Below, one piece after another: positions 25,557-34,920 of a stretch of 64,000 nt of DNA (positions within the stretch are counted from its first letter, which is position 1; the number at the start of each line of letters is the position of its first letter). The stretch is from contig OZ244836.1 in NCBI GenBank assembly GCA_965220645.1, positions 2,108,001 through 2,172,000 of the forward strand, written 5' to 3'. This DNA comes from Aldehydirespirator sp965220645 (GTDB lineage: Bacteria > Actinomycetota > Acidimicrobiia > Acidimicrobiales > Aldehydirespiratoraceae). The notes beneath the pieces were generated by a model, which made no database searches, was not told the DNA's origin, and saw only the letters and a program-made list of their open reading frames with translations. The translations under genes were made by a program, and so were the position numbers.

Positions 25557-26573
25557 GTGAGTGTCCAGCTCGTCACCGGCGACGATCCGGTGCTGATGGC
25601 CGAGGCGGTGACGAGGATCGTCAAGGAGACGCTGGGCGTGCAGGACCGCAGCCTCGCCCTGGAACAGCTCGACGAGGCCAGCCTCAGACACCCCGACGGG
25701 GAGTGGCGCCTCGCCCCGCTCGTGGATGCGGCCCAGACGGAGCCGTTCCTGACCTCCCGGCGGGTGGTGGTGGGACGCCATCTGGCCCGCTTCGCCCGCT
25801 CCGGCGACTGCGACGACCTGGTGCGCCTGCTGGAGACGCTGCCCGCCACCACCGACCTGGTGCTGGTGTGGGAGCGGGGAGTGGAGCCCGTGATGGGCGG
25901 CCGCCTGCCAACGGTGCCCAAGGCCCTCAAGGACGCAGTGAAGGCGGCCGGGGGCAGTTCGCTGGACGTGACCCCGCCGAGGGGCAAGTCCGATGCTCAC
26001 AAGTGGCTGAAGAATCAGCTCGAGCAGTCGGGTCTGGATTTCGAGCCGGCCGCGGTGACCGCGGTGGACGACCTGGTGGGCGCGGACCGAGGCAACGTCG
26101 TCGGGCTGCTGCGAACCCTGGAGGGTGCGTTGGGTTCGGGCGCGACCGTCACCGCCGACGACGTGGCCGTTTACGGCGGGGATCCCGGCTCGGTGGTTCC
26201 CTGGGAGCTCGACGACGCCATCGACCGCGGCGACATCACCGAGGCGCTGAGGGTCCTGCACCGCTTGCTGCCGTCGCGCCATTCGCTGCAGTTGCTGGCC
26301 GCGCTGCACGGCCGGTACCAGCGGATGCTGCGCCTCGACGGCGCGGGCGCGGCCGATGAGCGCCAGGCCGCGGAGATCCTGGGAATGAAAGGCTCGACAT
26401 TCCCGGCCCGCAAGATCCTGGGCCAGACCCGCAGGCTTGGCTCTGAGCGAGTCGCCCGGGCCATCCGCCTGCTGGCCGACGCTGATCTAGTCCTGCGGGG
26501 AACGATCGACTGGCCCGAGGAGCTGGTGCTCGAGGTGCTGGTCGCCCGGCTGGCTGCTCTGTCGGCCCGCTGA
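25557..26573 (+). CDS. holA: DNA polymerase III subunit delta
   Basis: A 338-residue clamp-loader subunit. It has the HolA N-terminal layout (LVTGDDPVLMAEAVTRIVKETLG), the segment LTSRRVVVGRHLARF, a degenerate ATPase core without Walker A as usual for delta, and the C-terminal collar domain with QLLAALHGRYQRML, FPARKILGQTRRLG and AIRLLADADLVLRGTIDWPEELVLEVL. Delta opens the beta clamp for replication. The GTG start at 25557 is required for the N-terminal strand. It converges with rpsT, with two bases between the stops; comEC-holA-rpsT order is common. Confidence 0.93.
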   Translation: MSVQLVTGDDPVLMAEAVTRIVKETLGVQDRSLALEQLDEASLRHPDGEWRLAPLVDAAQTEPFLTSRRVVVGRHLARFARSGDCDDLVRLLETLPATTDLVLVWERGVEPVMGGRLPTVPKALKDAVKAAGGSSLDVTPPRGKSDAHKWLKNQLEQSGLDFEPAAVTAVDDLVGADRGNVVGLLRTLEGALGSGATVTADDVAVYGGDPGSVVPWELDDAIDRGDITEALRVLHRLLPSRHSLQLLAALHGRYQRMLRLDGAGAADERQAAEILGMKGSTFPARKILGQTRRLGSERVARAIRLLADADLVLRGTIDWPEELVLEVLVARLAALSAR

Positions 26574-26575
26574 AC

Positions 26576-26854
26576 CTAGGCGTCTTCGGACCGGAGGCTC
26601 TCGATCTCGCGAACCAGGTGGCTCTTGCGGCGGGCCGCGGTGTTCTTGTGGATCACGCCCTTGGCTGCCGCCTTGTCGATCCGCTTGATGGCCTGGCGCA
26701 ACTCCTCGGCGCCAGCCTCGTCGTCGTGCTCGACCGCGGCCAGCGCCGCCTTGCTCCGGGTGTTGATCTCGGAACGGACGGTGCGGTTGCGCAGGCGGAG
26801 CTTCTCGTTCTGCCGGTTGCGCTTGATCTGAGACTTGATGTTGGCCACACTCAC
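26576..26854 (-). CDS. rpsT: 30S ribosomal protein S20
   Basis: A 92-residue, strongly basic protein with the S20 signature: VANIKSQIKRNRQNEKLRLRN at the N-terminus, then helix SEINTRSKAALAA and the RNA-binding stretch GVIHKNTAARRKSHL. S20 is a primary 16S rRNA-binding protein of the small subunit. It is transcribed away from lepA, as in many bacteria, and the roughly 100-base divergent gap holds both promoters. Confidence 0.97.
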   Translation of the reverse strand: MSVANIKSQIKRNRQNEKLRLRNRTVRSEINTRSKAALAAVEHDDEAGAEELRQAIKRIDKAAAKGVIHKNTAARRKSHLVREIESLRSEDA

Positions 26855-26956
26855 CTGCCGGTCGTCTTGGGGTCGCTGGGCCGAGGGTCGAGGCTAGCGT
26901 TGCTGGGCCGTCGTCCCACCGCCGCGGCCCTCCCTCGGGAGCCGATCGAGAGCCCT

Positions 26957-28741
<1,785 letters not shown>

Positions 28742-28751
28742 CATCTCGGGC

Positions 28752-29744
28752 ATGCTCGACGACCGCAAGGCCGCCATCCTCTACGCCGTCGTTCAGGAGT
28801 ACATCCGCACCGCCCAGCCGGTGGGTTCGATCCGCGTGGCGCGCTCGCCGGGGGTGGATGCGTCGTCGGCGACGGTGCGCAGCGAGATGGTCGCGCTGTC
28901 CGAGCAGGAGTACCTGGTCCAGCCCCACACCAGCGCTGGCCGGATGCCGACCGTGAAGGGCTACCGCTTCTTCGTCGACCAGTGGCGGCGGCGCTCGCCC
29001 TCGCCCACCCTCGACTCCGCCGACCGCCGGCAGGTCAACGACTTCTTCTCGGTTCCCCACGGCGGGTTCGAGTCGATCCTCAGCGACACCACCGGGCTGC
29101 TGTCGGACCTGACCGACTGGACTGCGGTGGTGGTGGCGCCCAGCCCCGCGGCAGCCACCGTCCGCTCGGCCCAGCTCGTGGAGCTGGCCACCGGCACCGT
29201 CATGGTGGTGGCGGTCATGTCCAACGGCGTGATCGAGAAGCGCACCCTCGACGTACCCACCGACACCACCCCGGAGGTGGTGGCCGACGCGTCGGAGCGG
29301 CTCGCCCGACGGGTGGTGGGGCGGACCCTGGCCGACATCGACGAATCCGACCGGCCCGACGACAGGCTGCTGGCCGCGGCCATCGCCGCGCTGCGCGAGG
29401 CCCGCGCCCACCACGAGGTGTTCGTGGGCGGCACCTTCAAGCTGGCCGCCGCCTTCGACGCGGTGGAGCAGCTCAGCGAGGTGCTGGGGCTTCTGGAGCA
29501 GCAACTGGTGGTGGTGACGCTTATGCGCCGGGTGCTCGACCGGGGCCTGCGGGTCGCCATCGGGGAGGAGACCGGCGTGCCCTCGCTGGCCGAGTGCTCA
29601 CTGGTTCTCGCCCCCTACAGCACCGAGGGCACCGACGGCGGGACGATCGGCGTCATCGGACCCACCCGGATGGACTATCCGCAGGCGCTGTCGGCAGTGA
29701 CGGCGGTGAGCCGCCGCCTCGGCCCGGCCCTGAGCGACGTCTGA
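28752..29744 (+). CDS. hrcA: heat-inducible transcriptional repressor HrcA
   Basis: A 330-residue repressor with an N-terminal winged helix (about 1-75: LDDRKAAILYAVVQEYIRTA, SSATVRSEMVALSEQEYLVQ, HTSAGRMPTVKGYRFFVD), a GAF-like middle domain and the C-terminal segment GTDGGTIGVIGPTRMDYPQALSAV. HrcA represses groESL/dnaK-type operons at CIRCE sites and depends on GroEL. It starts 11 bases after lepA. I see no CIRCE palindrome in this window, so its targets lie elsewhere. Confidence 0.96.
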   Translation: MLDDRKAAILYAVVQEYIRTAQPVGSIRVARSPGVDASSATVRSEMVALSEQEYLVQPHTSAGRMPTVKGYRFFVDQWRRRSPSPTLDSADRRQVNDFFSVPHGGFESILSDTTGLLSDLTDWTAVVVAPSPAAATVRSAQLVELATGTVMVVAVMSNGVIEKRTLDVPTDTTPEVVADASERLARRVVGRTLADIDESDRPDDRLLAAAIAALREARAHHEVFVGGTFKLAAAFDAVEQLSEVLGLLEQQLVVVTLMRRVLDRGLRVAIGEETGVPSLAECSLVLAPYSTEGTDGGTIGVIGPTRMDYPQALSAVTAVSRRLGPALSDV

Positions 29745-29791
29745 GATGGCTGATCGCTGGGAGCCGGCGCCGGTTCTGAGCGAAGTCTGAC

Positions 29792-30910
29792 ATGGCCGAC
29801 CACTACGAGACGCTGGGGGTGGCGCGCGACGCCACCGACGAGGAGATAAAGCGGGCCTACCGCAAGATGGCCCGCCAGTACCATCCCGACGCCAATCCGG
29901 GCGATCCCACCGCCGAGACCCGTTTCAAGGAGGTCAGCGCGGCCTACGAGGTGCTGTCCGATGCCGAGCGGCGCTCGCTGTACGACCGCTTCGGCACCGA
30001 CGACCTGCGCGAGGCCCGCATGTCCGATCCGTTCAGCGGGGGGCTGGGCAGCATCTTCGACGCGTTCTTCGGCGGCGACTCGCCCTTCGGGGGCTTCAGC
30101 TCGCCTGGTCGGCGGGCGGGGCCGCCTCCCGGAGAGGATCTGGAGGCCCACATCGACCTCGATCTTCACGACGTGGTGTTCGGTGCCGAGCGAGAGGTGA
30201 GCGTGCGCACCGCGGTGCACTGCGAGTCGTGCGACGGCAGCGGCGCCGAGACGGGCACTTCGCCGGTGCGGTGCTCGCAGTGCGGCGGTTCGGGACAGGT
30301 TCGCAAGGTGCGCCAGTCGATGCTGGGCCAGATGGTGACCGCGGCGGCTTGCGACCTCTGCGGGGGCTTGGGCGAGATGATCGAGCAGCCGTGCAGCGAC
30401 TGCGAGGGCCACGGGCGCAAGCTGGAGCGGCGCACCTACAGCGTCCAGGTGCCGGTTGGAGTGGACGACGGCACCACGTTGCGGCTCAGCGGCAGGGGAG
30501 CGGCCGGACCCCGCGGCGGCGCCCACGGCGACCTCTATGTCCACACCAGGGTCCGTCCCCACCCGCGGTTCCATCGCAGCGGCAGCGACCTGGTGCATGA
30601 GCTGCACGTGCCGTTCACCCAGGCCGCTTTGGGGGCTCGACTCGAGTACGAGACGCTCGACGGCACCGAGGAGATCGTGATTCCCAGGGGGACCGAGACG
30701 GGTGCGGTGCTTCGGCTGCGGGGCCGCGGCGTTCCGCACGTGCGGGGCCGCGGCCGTGGCGATCTGCTCATCCAGTTGATGGTGGACGTGCCCGACGATC
30801 TCACCGACGAGCAGGAGGAGCTGGTGCGCCGGCTGGCCGAGCTGAGGGGCGAGGACGTCGCCGAACCGAGCGAGAGCCTGCTGGGTCGGATCCGCACCGC
30901 GTTTCGGTGA
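29792..30910 (+). CDS. dnaJ: chaperone DnaJ (type I)
   Basis: A 372-residue class A J-protein. The J-domain carries HPD at 31-33 (YHPDANPGD), followed by a Gly/Phe region (FGGDSPFGGFSSPG). A cysteine-rich zinc domain from about residue 144 has four CxxCxGxG-type motifs (CESCDGSG, CSQCGGSG, CDLCGGLG, CSDCEGHG), then the two C-terminal substrate-binding barrels. It delivers unfolded proteins to DnaK. It follows hrcA by 47 bases; hrcA-dnaJ-rsmE is a common operon order in actinobacteria. Confidence 0.97.
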   Translation: MADHYETLGVARDATDEEIKRAYRKMARQYHPDANPGDPTAETRFKEVSAAYEVLSDAERRSLYDRFGTDDLREARMSDPFSGGLGSIFDAFFGGDSPFGGFSSPGRRAGPPPGEDLEAHIDLDLHDVVFGAEREVSVRTAVHCESCDGSGAETGTSPVRCSQCGGSGQVRKVRQSMLGQMVTAAACDLCGGLGEMIEQPCSDCEGHGRKLERRTYSVQVPVGVDDGTTLRLSGRGAAGPRGGAHGDLYVHTRVRPHPRFHRSGSDLVHELHVPFTQAALGARLEYETLDGTEEIVIPRGTETGAVLRLRGRGVPHVRGRGRGDLLIQLMVDVPDDLTDEQEELVRRLAELRGEDVAEPSESLLGRIRTAFR

Positions 30911-30921
30911 GCAGTGCGGGG

Positions 30922-31060
30922 GCGTGGATCTCGGGTTGGAATCGTGGAGTGGCTCCACACAGACAGCCCGAGAATCGTGAGATCGGCGTGGCGTGGATCT
31001 CGGGTTGGAATCGTGGAGTGGCTCCACACAGACAGCCCGAGAATCGTGAGATCGGCGTGG
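30922..31060 (+). repeat. two perfect 69-bp tandem repeats with nested hairpins
   Basis: Copies at 30922-30990 and 30991-31059 are identical. Inside each, TCTCGGG pairs with CCCGAGA, and within that GTGGAG pairs with CTCCAC around TGG. GAATCGTG also occurs on both sides. The outer GATCTC/GAGATC can extend the fold. The pair fills the whole dnaJ-rsmE gap and would be transcribed between the two genes, so it may process or attenuate the message. Confidence 0.85.
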
Positions 31061-31082
31061 CGGCGCCGGTGGGGGCAGACCG

Positions 31083-31802
31083 GTGAGCGGCCTGGAGTCG
31101 GTCGCGGGCGACGCTCGGTCGGGACCGCACGTGCTGGTGGCCGACGTGGACGCTCCCGAGCTGGCCGGTGAGGACCGGCACCACCTGGAGCGGGCGCTGC
31201 GCCTCCGTCCGGGTGACCTGCTGACCGTCGGCGACGGGGCCGGCCGGTGGCGGCCGTGCCGCTTCTGGGACCGGGTCGAGCCGGTGGGCGATGTTGTGAC
31301 GGTGGCCGCTCCGAGTCCCTTGTTGGCTGTTGGCTTCGCGGTGCTCAAGGGCGGACGCTCCGAGACGATCGTGCAGAAGCTCACGGAACTGGGGGTGGAC
31401 CGGATCGTGCCGTTCGTGGCCGAGCGGTCGGTGGTGCGCTGGGACGAGGTCAAGGCGGCCAGGCTGGTGGAGCGATGGGGGCGGGTGGCCCGCGAGGCGG
31501 TGATGCAGTGCCGCCGTCTGTGGCTTCCGCAGGTGGAGCCGGTGCGGGCCTTCGAAGATCTCGACCTGGGCGGTGCCGTGCTGGCCCTGTCGGCCGGCCG
31601 GCCGCTGCGGGCGGATGAGAACTTCTTGCTGATCGGTCCCGAGGGCGGATGGACCGAGGCCGAGACGGACGCGGTGCCGCGCCATGTGGCCCTCGGCCCG
31701 CACGTGTTGAGGTCCGAGACGGCCGCGATCGCTGCGGCGACCGTGCTGGCCGCCCGCCGCAGCCGCCACTTGCCGGTCGCAGGAGGTGTCAACGGGGACT
31801 GA
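31083..31802 (+). CDS. rsmE: 16S rRNA m3U1498 methyltransferase RsmE
   Basis: A 239-residue SPOUT-fold enzyme that methylates U1498 of 16S rRNA with S-adenosylmethionine. The N-terminal PUA-like part contains HHLERALRLRPGD, and the knot region contains ALKGGRSETIVQKLTELG-like sequence (here VLKGGRSETIVQKLTELGVD). The cofactor loops are LLIGPEGGW and LGPHVLRSETAAIAA. The GTG start lies 23 bases after the tandem repeats. Its last 14 bases overlap the 3' end of the small exported-protein gene on the other strand. Confidence 0.95.
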   Translation: MSGLESVAGDARSGPHVLVADVDAPELAGEDRHHLERALRLRPGDLLTVGDGAGRWRPCRFWDRVEPVGDVVTVAAPSPLLAVGFAVLKGGRSETIVQKLTELGVDRIVPFVAERSVVRWDEVKAARLVERWGRVAREAVMQCRRLWLPQVEPVRAFEDLDLGGAVLALSAGRPLRADENFLLIGPEGGWTEAETDAVPRHVALGPHVLRSETAAIAAATVLAARRSRHLPVAGGVNGD

Positions 31803-32049
31803 CGTCGTTGATCGTGAATTCGGCTTCCGGAGCGCTGGGGGTCTGGCTGGAGTCGTAGCCGGGGGTCGGAACGGCGCCGATGTCGCTGATCCTGAACTCG
31901 GCCGGCGGCGCCGGGCCGATGTCGCCGATGGAGTAGGGGACGGTGCTGGCTGTGGCGGCGGCTGTGGTCGATGCTGCGGCCGCGGTCGACACCAGGGCTG
32001 CTGCCAGCCAACGGCCGGCAACGCCGACGACTCGACCGGCGATGGTCAT
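31789..32049 (-). CDS. small exported protein of unknown function
   Basis: About 86 residues from the ATG at 32049, which overlaps the stop of the pseudokinase gene (ATGA), so it is coupled to it. A hydrophobic Ala/Val-rich N-terminus (VVGVAGRWLAAALVSTAAAA) looks like a signal peptide. The mature part has three spaced strand-like repeats: YSIGDIGPAPPAEF, RISDIGAVPTPG and FTINDVSPR. I do not recognise the family. It may be a ligand or partner of the kinase-like receptor encoded just before it. Confidence 0.55.
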   Translation of the reverse strand: MTIAGRVVGVAGRWLAAALVSTAAAASTTAAATASTVPYSIGDIGPAPPAEFRISDIGAVPTPGYDSSQTPSAPEAEFTINDVSPR

Positions 32050-33350
32050 GAGGCGTCGCCGGGGTTGAACAGCCGCGAGCCTGCCGTGGTGTAGACCCGG
32101 AGCAGGTCGCACTCGCCGTGAGCGACCGCCTCCGCGCCGGTGGGCGAGTCCACGCTCCAGCGCACGGGCAGCGCGATGGTCTCGCCCGGAGCGGGCCAGG
32201 CGTCGAACAGCACTATTCCGCCGGTGCTGGGACGCACGATCGCCGCAGTGGCCTGACCGTCGCAGTCCCAGTCTCCGGTCTCCACGAAGTCCCCGGTGGT
32301 GCCTATCGTGTAGCGGCGCCCGCCGTGCTCAAGCACCGCAGCCGCCTCGCTCACCGATACCGCTCCATCCGATGCTGCGTCGATCCGGCCGGGGTCGTCG
32401 GTCGGTTCTGTGATCTGGCTGGGGTCGCCTATTGGTTCGGTTGTGTCGATCTGGCCGGGGTCGTTGGCCGGTTCGGTTGTGTCGATCTGGTCGGGGTCGT
32501 CGGTCGGCTCTGTGATCTGGCTGGGGTCGCTTGTTGGTGCCGTTGCATCCGCCGAGTTGGACTCGTCGAGGTAGCCGGTTCCAGTTCCGGCAAGGCCGCT
32601 TGAGACTTCGGCCGATGCCACCGCCACAGTTGTCGGTGTGGGCTCCGGGACCTGGCTTCGGGTGCCTACCACGAACGCCGCGATGACTGCAGCGACCACG
32701 GAGCCGACCACGATCAGCGACTTGGGCCTGCAGCGCCTCTGGACGCCCGCGAGTACACCGCCGCCGACCGCACGGACCGGCTCCGATCCGGTCGGTCGCT
32801 TGGCTGCGAGCAGGTCGAGTCGCCTGGCGAGCTCGCGTGCGCTGAGCCTTCCGGCTCTGGCCGCGTCGGCCAGCGAGGACAGCTTCCCGGCGAGGGCTCC
32901 TCTCCCCAGCGCCGGGTCGTGGCAGAGATCGGCCAGCGCGGCCAGGTCGGTATGGCGGTTCTCGGGTGTGGCTTCGGCGGCAGAGGTCAACCCGCACAGC
33001 ACGGGGCGGTCGTTCTCGCCGTGCAGCACGTGCGGCGCGGTGATCTTGAGGTGAGCGACGCCCATCTGGTGGAGGTCGGCCACCACCGCAGCCAGCGCGG
33101 CCATCCCCGCAGCCCGTTCGGCGGGATCGGTCAGCGCCCGGGTGGCCCACGTGTCGGAGTTGACGAACTCGGTGTGCAGGGCACGCCCGCCGTCCGCAGC
33201 CTCGACGATGTCGATGAAGCGCACCAGTCCCGGGTGGTTGAGACGCTGGAGCAGATCTGCCTCCCGCTCGACCTCGCCGGCCCGTTCCGCCGGGACGTGC
33301 TTGACCGCGATCAGCCGGCCCTCCGACCGGCTGACCGTCACGGCCGCCAC
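32046..33350 (-). CDS. membrane-anchored Ser/Thr pseudokinase with repeat stalk
   Basis: A 434-residue protein. Residues 1-190 resemble a Hanks-type kinase: Lys17 in LIAVKHV, a helix-C Glu in GEVEREADLLQRLNHPGLVRF and an ADLHQMGVAHLK segment. The HRD motif is replaced by H100-L-K, and DFG is absent (LCGLTSAAE), so phosphotransfer is unlikely. The glycine loop is also cut away. A membrane helix lies near 209-227. The extracellular part begins with about five Asp/Thr/Pro repeats of DPxQI[D/T]xTEP type, then a domain with GDWDCDGQATAAIVRP and RLFNPGDAS. It is probably a scaffold or sensor, comparable in layout to PknB-like receptors. An in-frame stop just upstream confirms the short N-terminus. 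Confidence 0.72.
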   Translation of the reverse strand: MAAVTVSRSEGRLIAVKHVPAERAGEVEREADLLQRLNHPGLVRFIDIVEAADGGRALHTEFVNSDTWATRALTDPAERAAGMAALAAVVADLHQMGVAHLKITAPHVLHGENDRPVLCGLTSAAEATPENRHTDLAALADLCHDPALGRGALAGKLSSLADAARAGRLSARELARRLDLLAAKRPTGSEPVRAVGGGVLAGVQRRCRPKSLIVVGSVVAAVIAAFVVGTRSQVPEPTPTTVAVASAEVSSGLAGTGTGYLDESNSADATAPTSDPSQITEPTDDPDQIDTTEPANDPGQIDTTEPIGDPSQITEPTDDPGRIDAASDGAVSVSEAAAVLEHGGRRYTIGTTGDFVETGDWDCDGQATAAIVRPSTGGIVLFDAWPAPGETIALPVRWSVDSPTGAEAVAHGECDLLRVYTTAGSRLFNPGDAS

Positions 33351-33513
33351 AGCCTGACCCCTGTTCTCGCGGTCGGTGTGTCACAGCATCGCAGTAGAAC
33401 TTCAAACATGTACATAACAGTAAAATACATGACATTGATTCATACTGCAACTGAAGGGCTGCGAAGTGTGCTGGCCGCCCTGCTGGTTCGAACTCGCCCG
33501 GTAGCCTTGGACG
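33351..33513. promoter_or_regulatory. AT-rich divergent promoter region
   Basis: The gap between the divergent pseudokinase and DUF512 genes contains an unusually AT-rich stretch, about 33400-33460, within otherwise GC-rich DNA. It includes ACATGTACATAACAGTAAAAT and repeated TACAT boxes. No single -35/-10 pair stands out. Confidence 0.45.
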
Positions 33514-34920
33514 GTGGCCGGTCCGCAGATTGTGGCTGTCGCGTCCGGATCTCCGGCCGAGCGGGCAGGGCTGAGGCCCGGAGACGGGGTCGCGGCCATC
33601 GCCGGGGAGGCGCCCCGCGACGTCATCCGCTGGCAGCTGCTGAGCGACGGAGCCGAAGTCCGGATGGACGTGGAGCGCGACGGCGAGAGCTTCACCGTGA
33701 CGGTCACCAAGCAGGAGGGCGAGCCCCTCGGCGCGGAAGTAGACACCGCCGTGTTCGACGGGGTGCAGACCTGCGACAACCACTGCGAGTTCTGCTTCGT
33801 GCACCAACTGCCGAGGGGGATGCGCCGCTCGCTGTACCTCAAGGACGACGACTACCGGCTGTCGTTCCTCTACGGGAACTTCACCACCCTCACCCGGTTC
33901 ACCGAGCTCGACTACGAGCGGGTGGTGACCGAGCGGCTGTCGCCGCTGTACGTGTCGATCCACGCCACCGACCCCGACGTGCGGGCCGCGATCCTCCAGA
34001 ACCGGCGCGGGGCAATATCACTGCGCTGGCTGCGGCTCCTGCTCGGCGCGGGCATCGAGGTGCACGGCCAGGTGGTGGTGTGCCCGGGCGTCAACGACGG
34101 CGGTGTGCTGGCCGACACCCTCGCGGGCGTGCTCGACCGCTTCCCGGAGCTGCGGACGCTGTGCGTGGTGCCCCTCGGGCTGTCGAGGTTCAACCGTCAG
34201 TCCAGGATGCGGCTCCACACCCGGGCCGAGGCCGCCGCGGTGGTCGATCTTGTCGAGAGTTGGCAGTCGGTGTTCCTGCGGGTCCTCGGTCGCCGGCTGG
34301 CCTTCGTGGCCGACGAGTACTACCTGATGTGCGGGCGCGGGTTCCCGGCCGCGGAGCACTACGAGGGCTTCGACATGCACGAGGACGGCATCGGCATGGC
34401 CCGAGCCTTCGAGACCGAGTTCTCGGAGGAGGGCCATGCGCCCACCGCGCCGCGCTCGGGTTTCTTCGCCTGGGTGGACGGCGCGCCGGCCGACGGCTAC
34501 CGCGCTCCCCGCCAGGGCTCCGCCGCCGAGGTGGTGGCTGGACCGAACGGCTCACCGGTGGCGGTGTCGCTGGGGCCGCGCCGCGCCCGCCGGGACACGC
34601 CCGTCGCGGTGCTCACCGGGACCCTGGGCGCGGAGGTGGTGTCGCCGCTGGTGGCCTCGCTGGGCCGCCACGACGCCCGCGTCGTGCCGGTCGAGAACCG
34701 CTTCTTTGGCGGCAACATCGGCGTGACCGGGCTGATGGTGGGCACCGACATCGCCCGAGTCCTCGCCGACGAGCCGGAGGGCGACCGCTACCTGCTGCCC
34801 GACGTGTGCCTCAGCCGAGGTCGTTTCCTCGACGGGATGGCCACCCAGGACCTTCCCCGCCCGGTGGAGGTGGTGTCCACCCACGGCAGGGCGCTGCGAC
34901 TGGCGCTGGAGACGTCGTGA
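33514..34920 (+). CDS. DUF512 protein with PDZ-like and radical-SAM-like domains
   Basis: A 468-residue protein of the DUF512 family, with a PDZ-like N-terminus (about 4-65: VAVASGSPAERAGLRPGDGV). A cysteine cluster Cys87-x3-Cys91-x2-Cys94 (CDNHCEFC) matches the radical SAM iron-sulfur signature, and strands LYVSIHATDP and EVHGQVVVCPGVNDG follow. Its C-terminal DUF512 part contains FFGGNIGVTGLMVGTDI. The biochemical role is not established. Its gene habitually neighbours der, and here its stop overlaps the der start (GTGA), so the two are coupled. The GTG start fits the PDZ strand. Confidence 0.85.
   Translation: MAGPQIVAVASGSPAERAGLRPGDGVAAIAGEAPRDVIRWQLLSDGAEVRMDVERDGESFTVTVTKQEGEPLGAEVDTAVFDGVQTCDNHCEFCFVHQLPRGMRRSLYLKDDDYRLSFLYGNFTTLTRFTELDYERVVTERLSPLYVSIHATDPDVRAAILQNRRGAISLRWLRLLLGAGIEVHGQVVVCPGVNDGGVLADTLAGVLDRFPELRTLCVVPLGLSRFNRQSRMRLHTRAEAAAVVDLVESWQSVFLRVLGRRLAFVADEYYLMCGRGFPAAEHYEGFDMHEDGIGMARAFETEFSEEGHAPTAPRSGFFAWVDGAPADGYRAPRQGSAAEVVAGPNGSPVAVSLGPRRARRDTPVAVLTGTLGAEVVSPLVASLGRHDARVVPVENRFFGGNIGVTGLMVGTDIARVLADEPEGDRYLLPDVCLSRGRFLDGMATQDLPRPVEVVSTHGRALRLALETS

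Noticed and set aside
22736..25987. Long minus-strand frames opposite comEA, comEC and holA
   Set aside because: They shadow recognisable genes, lack domains and show the codon bias of antisense high-GC sequence.
26618..26956. N-terminal extension of LepA
   Set aside because: It runs antisense through rpsT; the conserved LepA N-terminus begins at 26957.
28742..29791. CIRCE operator near hrcA or dnaJ
   Set aside because: No GAGTGCTAA-type inverted repeat is present upstream of either gene or elsewhere that I can see.
30922..31060. Tandem repeat as a CRISPR array
   Set aside because: Only two directly abutting copies with no spacers and no cas genes in the window.
29675..32011. 778-codon open frame on the minus strand
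   Set aside because: Antisense to hrcA, dnaJ and rsmE. The repeated peptide in it is only the 69-bp tandem repeat, which is a whole number of codons long.
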